DNA of 64,000 nt from DATAYA01 sp963754235 (GCA_963754235.1 CAVWFK010000048.1:4456-68455); one strand, 5' to 3'; positions 1 through 9,363 are shown, counted from the stretch's first letter. Notes: generated by a model not told the origin, from the sequence alone. Numbers and translations: made by a program.

Positions 1-411
1 CGTCCGCCTCGTACCGTCCGCGGTCAGCACCCGCGTGCCAGGCCGGCCACCTTGGATGACGCCCTGCCCTGGTCCCGCTTCAGTCGTCCCGCTGGTGTCA
101 GGGGTGGACAACATCACCCGGCCCGCGCGGATCAGGGCGAAGCAGTAGGCGGGCATGCCGGGCTCGACGAACCCGACCTCGACCCCGAACCGCTCGGCCA
201 CGTGACCGAGCAGCAGAGGATGGCCCCAGTGCCGGGCGAGCAGTCGGCCTGCGCCGAAGCGGCGCAGCGCCGGGTCGCGCAGCGTGTAGGTGGTCACGGA
301 GTGGCGCCCCGGCAGGCGCCGGGAGATGTGCGACTGCTCGTCCATCTCGGCCGGGTCATAGACGTCCACGACGGTAAAGCCGCCCGGCGGCGGCGACAGC
401 GGGATGGTCAG
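1..411 (-). CDS. AraC-family transcriptional regulator, N-terminal part (copy 1; runs off the window)
   Basis: The minus-strand frame is open from about 411 to base 1, 137 codons, and encodes the N-terminal effector-binding half of an AraC-type regulator; the C-terminal HTH lies outside the window. It is a close relative of the protein at 3304-4348: both share the tract reading EMDEQS, RRLPG, TYTLRDPAL and VEPGMPAYCF/VEPGLPAFCF. No ATG, GTG or TTG lies near the homologous start. A Shine-Dalgarno GGAGG stands six bases before a CTG at 411 in both copies, so a CTG start is my choice. It is divergent from the glycine-rich gene at 605 and presumably controls it through the repeats at 480-511. Unlike copy 2 it has no frameshift here. 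Confidence 0.7.
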   Translation of the reverse strand, partial: MTIPLSPPPGGFTVVDVYDPAEMDEQSHISRRLPGRHSVTTYTLRDPALRRFGAGRLLARHWGHPLLLGHVAERFGVEVGFVEPGMPAYCFALIRAGRVMLSTPDTSGTTEAGPGQGVIQGGRPGTRVLTADGTRRT

Positions 412-479
412 CTCCTGCCTCCACCGATGCTGCCTCGCGGCCCCGGTTACGGCGGCCGAGGCAGAAGCCGCGTTATAGG

Positions 480-511
480 ACAGATCGCGACAGCCGCGGA
501 CAGATTGCGAC
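480..511. promoter_or_regulatory. Direct-repeat operator between araC copy 1 and the glycine-rich gene
   Basis: Two 12-base direct repeats, ACAGATCGCGAC at 480-491 and ACAGATTGCGAC at 500-511, lie 20 bases apart start to start, two helical turns, as expected for an AraC-family dimer site. Just beyond, on the minus strand, a TATAAC hexamer at about 472-477 could be the -10 of the regulator. The whole block is repeated almost base for base at 4418-4449. Binding is inferred. Confidence 0.55.
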
Positions 512-604
512 GTAAAATTCACGCGGTTGCATCGCCGTCGTTGCGCTCGCGCGGGCGATTCCGGTAGTCGGGCGACGGGCCCACGCCACTCCGCGGAGCA
601 CGCC

Positions 605-2146
605 ATGTCCGGCTCAACCACCGAAAACTATACCGGCAGCATCGTCACCTACACGGTGCCGGCGACCGGCATCTACGACATCACCGCGTTCGGCGCTCAA
701 GGCGGCGGCGCCGACGGCGGCACGCGAGGAACGGGGGGCCTCGGCGCCGAGATCGGCGGCAACGTCATGCTGACGGCGGGCCAAAAGCTGACGATTGCCG
801 TGGGCGGCATGGGCGGCACCACCCCGAATTTTTCCTCCGATGGTGCCGGCGGCGGCGGCGGCAGCTTCGTGATCCTGCAAGGCAGCACGCCCGAGCCCCT
901 TATCGTGGCGGGCGGCGGCGGCGGGGCTCGCCCCGCCGCCGGGAACGGCGGAGACGGCCTGACCGGCGCCGCCGGCGGCGCGGGCACCTACGCGGGCGGC
1001 GCCGGCGCGGGCGGGACCGGCGGGAGCGGGGGACAGGGCGGCGCCTTGGCCGGCGGCGGCGGCGGCGGTGGATTCCACAGCAACGGCTACAGCGGCGGCG
1101 CCCCCTACGGCGGCGGCGGCGGCGCCTCCTACGCGAGCGGCTTGGGCGGCGGCAGCGCCGGCAACAGCTTCGGCTACGGCGCCGGCGGCGGCTTCGGCGG
1201 CGGCGGCGGGGGCGGGGACAATGGTGGCGGCGGCGGGGGTGGCTACAGCGGCGGCGGCGGCGGCGGCGAGAACGCCGTCGGTGGGGTCGGCGGCGGCGGC
1301 GGCTCGTTGGACAGCGGCACGCAGGGCAACGCCGATTTCGTGCAGGTCGCCGGCGAGAACAGCGGCAACGGCTCGGTGGTCATCACCGAAATGCTCAACG
1401 TCATCAACGGCCCGCCAAACGGCCATGCGGTGATCAAGGGCACGCCGGGCGCGGACGAGATCACCGCGCACGCCCAATACAACGCGATCTTCGGCGAGGG
1501 CGGCAACGACATCATCAACGCGGGCGACGGGCTTGCCGCGGTGGTGCTCGGCAATGGCAACGCCACTGTGACGTTGGGCGGCGGCTTCAACGCGGTGACC
1601 GGCGGGACCGGCAACACCACGGTCACCGGCGCACCGGACGGCCATACCGCGGTGAAGCTCGGCGACGGCAACGACACCGTGCAGATCGGCGGCTCGGACG
1701 ACGTGATCCTGCTCGGCACCGGCAACGACATCATCGGCGGCACCCAGGGCATGGCGTTCATCACTACCGGCGCGGGCAACGACACGATCAGCGTCGGCGG
1801 CTCGGGTAACTACATCAATGCCGGGGCGGGGACGAACACGATCACCGGCGGCAGCGGGGATGACACGTTCGTACTGCCCGCGGCCGGCCAGGGGTTCGAC
1901 GCGATCACCGCGTTCACGGAAACGAACGGCGACGTGCTCGACCTGCGCGCGGCGCTCGGTGCGACGAGCTGGAACCACCACGCGTCAACCCTGGGCGATT
2001 TCCTCAAGGTGACCGACAGCGGCAGCAACACGAATCTCGCCATCGCACCGACCGGCAGCGGCGCGGGCACCGCAATCGGCACGCTGAACGGCGTCAGTTA
2101 CGGCCTTCCCGACCTGGTCAGCCACCATTCGCTGTTGACCGGCTGA
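605..2146 (+). CDS. Glycine-rich RTX-like secreted protein
   Basis: The protein has 513 residues if started at the ATG at 605, preceded by CGGAG and matching the MSGST start of the second module; an upstream in-frame ATG at 527 lies inside the control region and is less likely. Residues 1-40 form a short beta-rich stretch (YTGSIVTYTVPATGIYDITAFGAQGG). A very glycine-rich tract follows to about residue 240. The C-terminal half carries degenerate RTX/calcium-binding nonapeptides (GDGNDT, GTGNDI, GAGNDT, GSGDDT). It ends in the FVLPAAGQGFDAITAF / DVLDLRAAL block typical of type I secretion targets. There is no Sec signal peptide. The likely role is a type I-secreted surface or matrix protein. 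No ABC exporter is in the window. Confidence 0.75.
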   Translation: MSGSTTENYTGSIVTYTVPATGIYDITAFGAQGGGADGGTRGTGGLGAEIGGNVMLTAGQKLTIAVGGMGGTTPNFSSDGAGGGGGSFVILQGSTPEPLIVAGGGGGARPAAGNGGDGLTGAAGGAGTYAGGAGAGGTGGSGGQGGALAGGGGGGGFHSNGYSGGAPYGGGGGASYASGLGGGSAGNSFGYGAGGGFGGGGGGGDNGGGGGGGYSGGGGGGENAVGGVGGGGGSLDSGTQGNADFVQVAGENSGNGSVVITEMLNVINGPPNGHAVIKGTPGADEITAHAQYNAIFGEGGNDIINAGDGLAAVVLGNGNATVTLGGGFNAVTGGTGNTTVTGAPDGHTAVKLGDGNDTVQIGGSDDVILLGTGNDIIGGTQGMAFITTGAGNDTISVGGSGNYINAGAGTNTITGGSGDDTFVLPAAGQGFDAITAFTETNGDVLDLRAALGATSWNHHASTLGDFLKVTDSGSNTNLAIAPTGSGAGTAIGTLNGVSYGLPDLVSHHSLLTG

Positions 2147-2240
2147 GGACGGGACGTTCGCCCGAAAACGGCGGCGCAATGAACGACACATGAACATTGC
2201 GCCGCCGCCCCCGGGGTTGATCGGCATGCTGCACTCATTC

Positions 2241-2325
2241 GTCATTCCCGCGAAAGCGGGAATCCAGGCGGACAACACGAAACGCGGTGCGTGTGGGCCT
2301 GGATTCCCGCTTTCGCGGGAATGAC
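2241..2325. repeat. Palindromic intergenic repeat, two perfect 29-base inverted arms
   Basis: Arms 2241-2269 and 2297-2325 are exact reverse complements separated by 27 bases. Each arm contains a smaller palindrome (TTCCCGCGAAAGCGGGAA). This GTCATTCCCGCG...GGAATCCAG type is a widespread mobile intergenic repeat in proteobacteria. It may also act as a terminator for the gene ending at 2146. Confidence 0.85.
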
Positions 2326-2441
2326 GGAGAACAGGTCAGAGTGAGCGGGCCGGCAACTCTTCTGTCGCCGCGGATCGCGCGCCGATTGACACGCACTCTG
2401 CAGGCTATTGCACTGTGCTAGGATGGCGAGCAGGTGCTCCG

Positions 2442-3290
2442 ATGGACAACAGAATCCATTTCATCTCGGGGCTGCCGCGGGCGGGCTCGACCCTGCTGGC
2501 GGGGGTGTTGCGACAGAACCCGGGCGTTCATGCCGCGATGACCAGTTCGGTCGGCTCGCTCTACATGGCGATGGAGGGCGCCATGAGCCGGCGCCATGAA
2601 ACGTCGGTATTCCTCGACGCGGCGCAGCGACGGGCGCTGCTGCGCGGCGTGTTCGCCGGCTACTATCATGCGGCCGATCCGGCCGCGGTGATCTTCGACA
2701 CCAACCGCCTCTGGTGCGCCCGCCTGCCGGCGCTGGCGGAGCTGTTCCCGGCGGCCAAGATCGTCTGCTGCGTGCGGCCGGTCTCGTGGGTCATCGACAG
2801 CATCGAACGGCAGACGAGCCGCAACCCGTTCGAGCTATCCGGGGTGTTCGCCTATGAGGCGGGGGGCACCGTCTATACGCGGGCGACGCGCGTCGCGGGC
2901 AGTGACGGCATGGTGGGCTATGCGCTGGATGCGCTGCGCGAGGCGTGTTTCGGCCGGTTCTCGGACCGGCTCATCCTGCTGGATTATGAAACGTTCGTGC
3001 GTGCGCCCGTGGAGGCGATCGGGGCACTGTATGAACTGTTGGGCCTGGCCCCGTTCCAGCACGATTTCGAGCATGTGAGCTACAGCGCGGATGCGTTCGA
3101 CGCGGCGCTGGGCAGCCCCGGGCTGCACCGGATCGAGGGCCGTGTGGAGTGGCGGCCGCGCCCGACAGCGCTGCCGCCCGACCTGTTCCAGCGCTATGCG
3201 GGCGACAGCTTCTGGCTTCGGCCGGAGCCGCGGCTCGACCACATCCCCAAAATCCTGAAGCTGGACTGGCCGCCCTCGCCACGAGACTGA
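2442..3290 (+). CDS. Sulfotransferase-family protein
   Basis: The protein has 282 residues from the ATG at 2442 (MDNRIHFISGLPRAGS). The PAPS 5'-phosphosulfate-binding loop SGLPRAGSTLLAG is at residues 8-20, and a 3'-phosphate-binding segment, CCVRPVSWVIDSIERQ, lies near residue 115. A conserved LLDYETFVRAP block follows, as in bacterial members of the sulfotransferase family. It should move sulfate from PAPS to an unknown acceptor. It lies alone between the two RTX modules, downstream of a palindromic repeat and convergent with araC copy 2, so its acceptor cannot be read from context. A longer start at 2415 is possible. Confidence 0.85.
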   Translation: MDNRIHFISGLPRAGSTLLAGVLRQNPGVHAAMTSSVGSLYMAMEGAMSRRHETSVFLDAAQRRALLRGVFAGYYHAADPAAVIFDTNRLWCARLPALAELFPAAKIVCCVRPVSWVIDSIERQTSRNPFELSGVFAYEAGGTVYTRATRVAGSDGMVGYALDALREACFGRFSDRLILLDYETFVRAPVEAIGALYELLGLAPFQHDFEHVSYSADAFDAALGSPGLHRIEGRVEWRPRPTALPPDLFQRYAGDSFWLRPEPRLDHIPKILKLDWPPSPRD

Positions 3291-3303
3291 GTCACGCCCG
3301 CTC

Positions 3304-4348
3304 TCACCAGTCGGGCGGTGTGGCCGCCGACCGGCGCCGCGTCTCGGACGGGCTCTCGCCGAAGCGGCGTGCGTAGGCGGCGCCGAAGCGGCCGGCATGG
3401 GCGAAGCCGTTGCGCCGCGCGACCGAGCCGATCGTGCCCTCATCGTGCGCCAGCGCCGTCCGCGCCAACTCCAGCCGCGCACGCTCGAGCGCGGCGTGCG
3501 GCGCCGTGTCACGAAACCGGCGGAAAGCGCGCTGCAGGGCCCGCACGCTGCAGCCCGCCGCGGCGGCGGCATCCTCCATCAGGAGCGCCTGTTCCGCATG
3601 GTCGCGGAAATAGGCCTCGGCGCGACGGACGCAAGCCGGCGCCGCGCCGTCGCGCTGCCACGCGAGGCGCTCGGCGTAGTTGTGCGGAAGCGCGCGCAGC
3701 GCCGTATGCACGAACAGGTCGGTGAAGGCGGCGAGCGCCGGGCCGTTCGCGGCGAGGCCGTCGGGCCGCTTCAGCTCCTCGGCGAGATGGTGCACGAGAC
3801 GGCGCAGCCCGGCGCCGGCGCCGCTCGTCCAATCGAGCCCGGGCGCGAACACGAGCGGAGCGCGAAGCCGCTCGCCGAGGCACGCCTGAAGGGCCGACTC
3901 AAACCGGGCGGCGGTGATGAAGAAGTTCGTGCGGGCCGTACCGTCGGCCGTCACTGCCCGCGTGCCGGGCCGACTGCCTTGGATGAAGCCCTGGCCCGGC
4001 CCTGCCTCGGTCGTCCCGGTCGTGTCCGGCGTGGACAACGCCATCCGCCCTGCGCGGACGCGGGCAAAACAGAAGGCGGGCAGACCGGGTTCGACCGATC
4101 CCGATCTCCCGCCCGAACCGCTCCGCCACCTCAACGAGCAGCAGGTCGCCGGCGAAGCGGCCCACGTGCCGGGCGAGCACTCGCGCCGCGCCGGCGTGAC
4201 GCAGAGCGGGGTCGCGCAGCGTATAGGTATGCACCAGGTGACCCCCCGGCAGCCGCCGGGACAGGCGCGACTGCTCGTCCATCTCGGCCGCGTCGTGGAC
4301 GTCCACGAAGACGAAGCCGGCCGTCGGCGGCGAGGGCGGGATGGTCAG
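3304..4348 (-). pseudogene. AraC-family transcriptional regulator (copy 2), frameshifted
   Basis: The N-terminal effector half is read in one frame from a CTG at 4348 (GGAGG six bases upstream) to about 4100. The rest, including the double HTH (MEDAAAAAGCSVRALQRAFRRF and the GSVARRNGFAHAGRFGAAYARRFGESP end), is in another frame down to 3304. Comparison with the intact copy at 1-411 shows one extra base at about 4095-4096, in the codons matching GFVEPG. Removing it restores a protein of about 347 residues. It is divergent from the RTX gene at 4544 across the duplicated operator. It may be a real pseudogene or a sequencing error; if broken, copy 1 could regulate both modules. Confidence 0.75.
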
Positions 4349-4417
4349 CTCCTGCCTCCAGCGATGCTGCCTCGTGGCCCCGGTTGTGGCGGCCCAGGCA
4401 GAAGCTGGCGTTATAGG

Positions 4418-4449
4418 ACAGATCGCGACAGCCGCGGACAGATTGCGAC
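4418..4449. promoter_or_regulatory. Direct-repeat operator, second copy
   Basis: ACAGATCGCGAC at 4418-4429 and ACAGATTGCGAC at 4438-4449 are identical in sequence and 20-base spacing to 480-491 and 500-511. The flanks are also conserved, including a TAAAATT stretch and the CGCGGAGCACGCCATGTCCGG start region. The same regulator is therefore expected to bind both. Confidence 0.55.
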
Positions 4450-4543
4450 GTAAAATTGACGCGGTTGCATCGCCGCCGTTGCGCTCGCGCGAGCCATTTC
4501 GGCAGGCTGGCGGCGGGCCCCCCACCACCCCGCGGAGCACGCC

Positions 4544-7420
4544 ATGTCCGGCTCGACCAGCTTCACCGTCGCGAGCACCGCCGACCTGAATGCGGCCATT
4601 CAGGCGATTGACCTCACCGGCGCCTCCTCGGCGCCGAACACCGATTACACGATCACCTTCAGCCAGGGCTTCACGCTTACCGGCCAGCTCGACGCCATCA
4701 ACCTGGCGAGCGGCGACACGCTGACCATTGATGGCAACGGTGACGCGCTCGACGGCGGCGGCCAGTACAATGGGCTCTTCGACTACGCGGGCGTGGTCTC
4801 GATCAGCGACCTGGCGATCAACGACGCCAAGGCGGTCGGCGGCAGCGGCAGCGGCGGCGGTGCCGGCCTGGGCGGGGGTTTGTTCGTGGGCTCGAGCGGC
4901 ACGGTCACGCTCAGCAACGTGACCTTCGCCGGAGATAACGCGACCGGCGGCGATGCCGGCAGCGTTCCTGAGGTATTTGCCGGCGGCGGCGGTCTCGACG
5001 GCGGCAACGGCGCGCTCGGCGGCGGCGGAGGGGTCGGCCTATCGGCGAGCGGCGGCGACAGCAGTGCGGGGTCGCCGGGCATCATCCTGGGCGCCGCGTC
5101 GGGCGGTGCCAGCGCTGACGGCAGTTCTCAGGGCGGTGCCGACGGCGGCGGCGGGGCCGGCCAGTCTGGGGGAGGTGGCGCTGGTGGCGGCGTCGGCGGG
5201 AGCCCCGGAGGCCCTCTCATCAACGGCACCAGCAATAAGCCCGGTACTGCCGGCGACGGCGGCAACGGCGGCTTCGGCGGCGGCGGCGGCAACGGTGCTG
5301 GCGACAACAACAGCGCCACCCTGATCGGCGGCAACGGCGGAGCGGGCGGCTTCGGCGGCGGCGGCGGGGCCGGCGGCCACCACAAAGGCACCGGGGGCGA
5401 CGGCGGCTTCGGCGGTGGTGGCGGGCTTTCCCAGGAAGAGATCTCAGGCGGCGCCGGCGGCTTCGGCGGCGGTAGCGGCGGCAATGAAGGCGGCGGCGGC
5501 CTCGGCGCGGGGGGTGCGATCTTCGTCCAGCAGGGCGGCAGCCTCAGCTTCGCGAGCGGCAGCGCCTCCGGCGGCAGCGTCGCGGGTGGTGCAGGCGATA
5601 ACGGCGGCGGCAGCGGCCAGGGCCTCGGCTCCGGCCTGTTCCTGCAAGGCAACCAGCAGGTCACGCTGTCGGCGACGCTGGCCCAGCCGCTCACCATCGG
5701 CGACGCCATCGCCGACCAGACCGGCTCGGGCGGCACGGGCGGCAACGGGGGCGCCGGCAACCTGCTGATCCAGGGACCGGGCACGGTCGCGCTCGCGGGC
5801 GCCGACACCTACACCGGCGGCACCACCCTCGCCTCGGGCACGTTGTCGCTGCAATCGACCACGGCGGCCGGCACGGGCGCGATCATCTTCGGCCCGAGCA
5901 GCGCCGCGACCTTGCTGGTGGGCAACGGCGATACGCCCACCAACACCATCGCCGGCTTCGCCCAGGGCGAGACGATTGACCTCGCCGGGGTGGGGCTGGA
6001 GACCACGGTAACGCCCGGTGCGGGCAACGCCTTCACCTTCTCCGGCGGCGGCGGGACGCCGGTGACGCTGCAGTTCGACGCGAGCCAGGACTTCTCCAGC
6101 CTCGGCTTCAAGCTCGCCGACGACGGCCAGGGCGGCACCGACGTCACCCTGGTGCCGGCGCAGCCCTCGACCATCTCGAATACGGTGCCGGGCCAGGCGA
6201 CGACGGACGAGAAGGCGATCACGCCGTTCGCCACCGTCACCATCACGGACCCGAACATCGCGCAGGGCGAGACGGTCACGATCACGCCGAGCAGCACCGC
6301 GAACGGCACGCTGTCGGACTCGGTCGGCGGGGTGGTCAACAACGGCACCTACACCGTGATGGGCAGCGCGAGCACGGTCACGACGGACCTGAATGCGCTG
6401 AAATTCACGCCGGTGGCGCACGAGGTAGCGCCGGGCCAGACGATCACCACCGGGTTCACCATCAGCGATACGAACTCGGCGGGCCAGACCGCGACCGACA
6501 GCACGGCCAGCGTGGTGGTGACCGCGGTCAATGATCCGCCGACGCTGACCCAGGGCACGCTGACCGTGGAGTCGGTGGCGGCGGGCACCACCGTCAATCT
6601 CTGGAGCCAACTCCTGGCCAATGCACAGGATGTGGACTTCGGCGATAACGCGAGCCTCACGATCAGCAGCCTCGGCGTGTCGAACACGATGGGCTTTCTC
6701 ACCCTCGACCCGGCGCGCCAGCTGCTGACCTACACCGCCGACGGGTTCAACCCGGCGCAGCCCACGGACAGTTTCACCTACACCGTCTCGGACCCGCACG
6801 GCGGCACGGTGACGGGCACGGTCGATGTTCCCGTCACCGGTACCGGCCCGCAGGGCGCCAATGTCGTGGTCGGCACCAGCGGCCCGGATCATCTTCAGGC
6901 GACGCAGGTGGGCACGTGGCTGGTCGGAGCGGCTGGCAACGACACGCTGACCGGCGCGGCGAAAGGCGCGGTGATCTTCGGCGGGCCGGGTGACGACACC
7001 ATCACCGCCTCCGCCCAGAACGCAGTGATTTATGCGGGCCCGGGCAACGACACCATTAGTGTGTCCGCCAAGGGCGCCACGATCGACGGCGGCACGGGCA
7101 CCAACACGATCGGCCTTACGTCGCAAGGCGCAAGGATCGTGCTTCAGCAGGGCGGCGTGGACGACATCTCGGGCTTCGGTCTGAAGAACGGTGACGCGCT
7201 CGATCTCACGCAGGTGCTGGCGGAATCGGAGATCGCGGCGACCATGGCCAACCTCGGCACCTATTTCGGGGTAAGCACGTCGGGCAAGGACGCGACGCTG
7301 TCCTTCAATCCAAATGGGGTATCGTCCGGGGCAGGTGCCACGCTCGCGTTACTGCGCGGAGTGGGCTCCAACGTCACGCTGGATACGCTGATCAGCGACA
7401 ACGTGCTCAAGATCGCGTGA
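4544..7420 (+). CDS. Large beta-helix, cadherin-like and RTX-like secreted protein
   Basis: The protein has 958 residues. The first 120 or so resemble right-handed beta-helix/polymorphic repeat segments (GDTLTIDGNGDALDGGG, VTLSNVTF). A glycine-rich region follows to about 400. A passenger-associated repeat of the YTGGTTLASGTLSL type is near residue 425. Two cadherin/Ig-like segments occupy about 540-770 (ITDPNIAQGETVTI; DSFTYTVSDPHGGTVTG). RTX-like repeats (GAAGNDTLTG, GPGDDTITA, GPGNDTISV) lead into a type I secretion-like C-terminus. The MSGST start and upstream region match the gene at 605. There is no Sec signal. It is probably a surface adhesin or matrix protein exported by a type I system encoded elsewhere. 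Confidence 0.78.
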   Translation: MSGSTSFTVASTADLNAAIQAIDLTGASSAPNTDYTITFSQGFTLTGQLDAINLASGDTLTIDGNGDALDGGGQYNGLFDYAGVVSISDLAINDAKAVGGSGSGGGAGLGGGLFVGSSGTVTLSNVTFAGDNATGGDAGSVPEVFAGGGGLDGGNGALGGGGGVGLSASGGDSSAGSPGIILGAASGGASADGSSQGGADGGGGAGQSGGGGAGGGVGGSPGGPLINGTSNKPGTAGDGGNGGFGGGGGNGAGDNNSATLIGGNGGAGGFGGGGGAGGHHKGTGGDGGFGGGGGLSQEEISGGAGGFGGGSGGNEGGGGLGAGGAIFVQQGGSLSFASGSASGGSVAGGAGDNGGGSGQGLGSGLFLQGNQQVTLSATLAQPLTIGDAIADQTGSGGTGGNGGAGNLLIQGPGTVALAGADTYTGGTTLASGTLSLQSTTAAGTGAIIFGPSSAATLLVGNGDTPTNTIAGFAQGETIDLAGVGLETTVTPGAGNAFTFSGGGGTPVTLQFDASQDFSSLGFKLADDGQGGTDVTLVPAQPSTISNTVPGQATTDEKAITPFATVTITDPNIAQGETVTITPSSTANGTLSDSVGGVVNNGTYTVMGSASTVTTDLNALKFTPVAHEVAPGQTITTGFTISDTNSAGQTATDSTASVVVTAVNDPPTLTQGTLTVESVAAGTTVNLWSQLLANAQDVDFGDNASLTISSLGVSNTMGFLTLDPARQLLTYTADGFNPAQPTDSFTYTVSDPHGGTVTGTVDVPVTGTGPQGANVVVGTSGPDHLQATQVGTWLVGAAGNDTLTGAAKGAVIFGGPGDDTITASAQNAVIYAGPGNDTISVSAKGATIDGGTGTNTIGLTSQGARIVLQQGGVDDISGFGLKNGDALDLTQVLAESEIAATMANLGTYFGVSTSGKDATLSFNPNGVSSGAGATLALLRGVGSNVTLDTLISDNVLKIA

Positions 7421-7551
7421 CCTGGCGGCAAGGCGCGGCGAGGGGCTGGGTCGGCTGAGGCCGCACGCGCATGGCAGCCTACGCGGCCTTGCGGCGGCGC
7501 GGGTCAGGCTGAGGCTGGCGCGACCGGAATGCGCCACGAGGAGGCCGGCTC

Positions 7552-9363
7552 CTAGCGTACCGCAGGCGGCCGCTCGGCAGCGCCGGTGCGGCGGCCCTGC
7601 GATCCCGATTTCCTCGCCTCGAGCCGCGTCGATCGCATGATCAGCCACTGCTGCACGATGGTCAGCAGGTTGTTCCAGGTCCAGTAGAGCACCAGCCCGG
7701 CCGGGAACCGGGCCAGCATGAAGGTGAAGATGACCGGCATGAACTGGAACAGCCGCGCCTGCATCGGGTCGGGCGGCGGCGGGTTCAGCTTCTGCTGCCC
7801 CCACATGGTAAAGCCCATGATCAGCGGCAGCGCGCCCAAATGCAGCAGCGGCGAGATCGTGGTCGGGTCCCACGGGATCAATCCGAACAGGGTGAACACG
7901 TTGGTGGGATCGATCGCCGAGAGGTCGCGGATCCAGCCGAAGAACGGCGCGTGCCGCATCTCGATGGTGACGAAAATGTCCTTGTAGAGCGCGAAGAACA
8001 CCGGAATCTGGATGATCATCGGCAGGCAGCCGGCGGCCGGGTTCACCTTCTCGGCGCGATACAGCGCCATCATCTCCGATTGCTGCTTGGCGCTGTCGTC
8101 CTTGTAGCGCTCGCGCAGCGCCGTCACCTTCGGCCCGAGCAGCTTCATCTTGCTCATGGACTTGTAGGATTTGTTGGCGAGCGGGAAGAACAGCAGCTTG
8201 ACGAACACGGTGAACACCAGGATCGCCAGGCCGAAATTGCCGAGCACGCCGTTCAGCCAGTCGAGCGCGAAGAAGATCGGCCGCGTCAGGAACCAGAACC
8301 AGCCGAAATCGACGGAACGCCAGAAGCCGGGGATTTGGTACTCCTCGCCGTAGTGGTCGATGATCTTGACGACCTTGGCCCCGGCGAAGACGCGCGTGGT
8401 GGTGGCAACGGTGGCCCCCGGCGCCACCGTCTCGGCGTGGTCGTCGACGAAATCCACCTGGTAGCGGTCGCCGCCGTCCTGCGTCAGGTGGCGGAAGGCG
8501 ATGGTGACCGGCGAGGCTTGCTGCGGGATCAGCGCGGTCATCCAGTATTTGTCGGTAATGCCGCCCCAGCCGCCGACATCGGTGCCTTGGTAGGCAAGCC
8601 CGTCATGCTTCTTGGCCGCGTCCTTGGTGGCGCTGTAGGTCATCTCCTGCAAGGTGCCCTTGACGACGCCGAGCGGGCCCTCGTGCAGCAGGTAGTAGCC
8701 GAGGGTCTCGGGCGTGTAGTCGCGGCGGATGCGCGCCCACGGATAGACCGCGACCGGAGCGCCCGACTTGTTCACCACCTCCTGCTTCGCGGTGAACATG
8801 TAGTTGTCATCGACCGCCATCACGATGCGGAAGATGACGCCGGCACCGTTGTCCCATGACAGCGTCACCGGCGCGCCGGGCGAGAGCGTGCTGCCGCTCG
8901 CGGTCCAGAGCGTGTCGTTGCCGGGCAGCTTGGTGGCGCTGCCGGGGCGCGCGCTCCAGCCGTACTGGATGTAATAGGGCTTCTTCTCGCCCAGCGGCTC
9001 GAGGAGCTGCACCAGCGGCGAGTTGCGGTTGATCGTCTCGTGGTAGTCGCGCAGCACCAGGTAGTCGAGGCGCGCGCCGACCAGGCTCATGCTGCCCTCC
9101 ACCCGCGGCGCCGCGATCTTCAGCCGGGGCACGTTGCGCAGTGCTGCGGCGGCGGCCGTCGAGGCCGCACTGGTCGCCGACGGCTGCGCGCCGGGCGTGC
9201 CGAGCGGGGCGGGCGTGGGCGCGTGATTGAGCGTGGTCTCGTTCGGCGCGTGGTTAACCGCCGCCGGGTGCGGAACCACCTTCGGATGCGGCAGCAGAAG
9301 CTGGAAGCCCAGCATGATCGCGACCGAGATCGCGATCGCCAGGAAGAGCCGGTTCTGGTCCAT
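7552..9363 (-). CDS. yidC: Membrane protein insertase YidC
   Basis: The 603-residue inner-membrane insertase starts at the ATG at 9363 (MDQNRLFLAIAISVAIMLGF), which overlaps the yidD stop (TGATG). TM1 is at residues 6-22. A large periplasmic beta-domain runs to about 340. The conserved core has the FALDWLNGVLGNFGLAILVFTV, PLANKSYKSMSKMKLLGPKV and CLPMIIQIPVFFALYK segments, with further TM helices to the basic tail. YidC folds and inserts membrane proteins with or without SecYEG. It is last in the rpmH-rnpA-yidD-yidC operon, the usual bacterial order. Its length fits alphaproteobacterial YidC. Confidence 0.97.
   Translation of the reverse strand: MDQNRLFLAIAISVAIMLGFQLLLPHPKVVPHPAAVNHAPNETTLNHAPTPAPLGTPGAQPSATSAASTAAAAALRNVPRLKIAAPRVEGSMSLVGARLDYLVLRDYHETINRNSPLVQLLEPLGEKKPYYIQYGWSARPGSATKLPGNDTLWTASGSTLSPGAPVTLSWDNGAGVIFRIVMAVDDNYMFTAKQEVVNKSGAPVAVYPWARIRRDYTPETLGYYLLHEGPLGVVKGTLQEMTYSATKDAAKKHDGLAYQGTDVGGWGGITDKYWMTALIPQQASPVTIAFRHLTQDGGDRYQVDFVDDHAETVAPGATVATTTRVFAGAKVVKIIDHYGEEYQIPGFWRSVDFGWFWFLTRPIFFALDWLNGVLGNFGLAILVFTVFVKLLFFPLANKSYKSMSKMKLLGPKVTALRERYKDDSAKQQSEMMALYRAEKVNPAAGCLPMIIQIPVFFALYKDIFVTIEMRHAPFFGWIRDLSAIDPTNVFTLFGLIPWDPTTISPLLHLGALPLIMGFTMWGQQKLNPPPPDPMQARLFQFMPVIFTFMLARFPAGLVLYWTWNNLLTIVQQWLIMRSTRLEARKSGSQGRRTGAAERPPAVR

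Noticed and set aside
614..1981. Long minus-strand open frames (up to 455 codons) opposite the glycine-rich gene
   Set aside because: They are Ala/Arg-rich mirror frames produced by GGC/GCC repeats; there is no recognisable domain, and the plus frame has a good start and RTX motifs.
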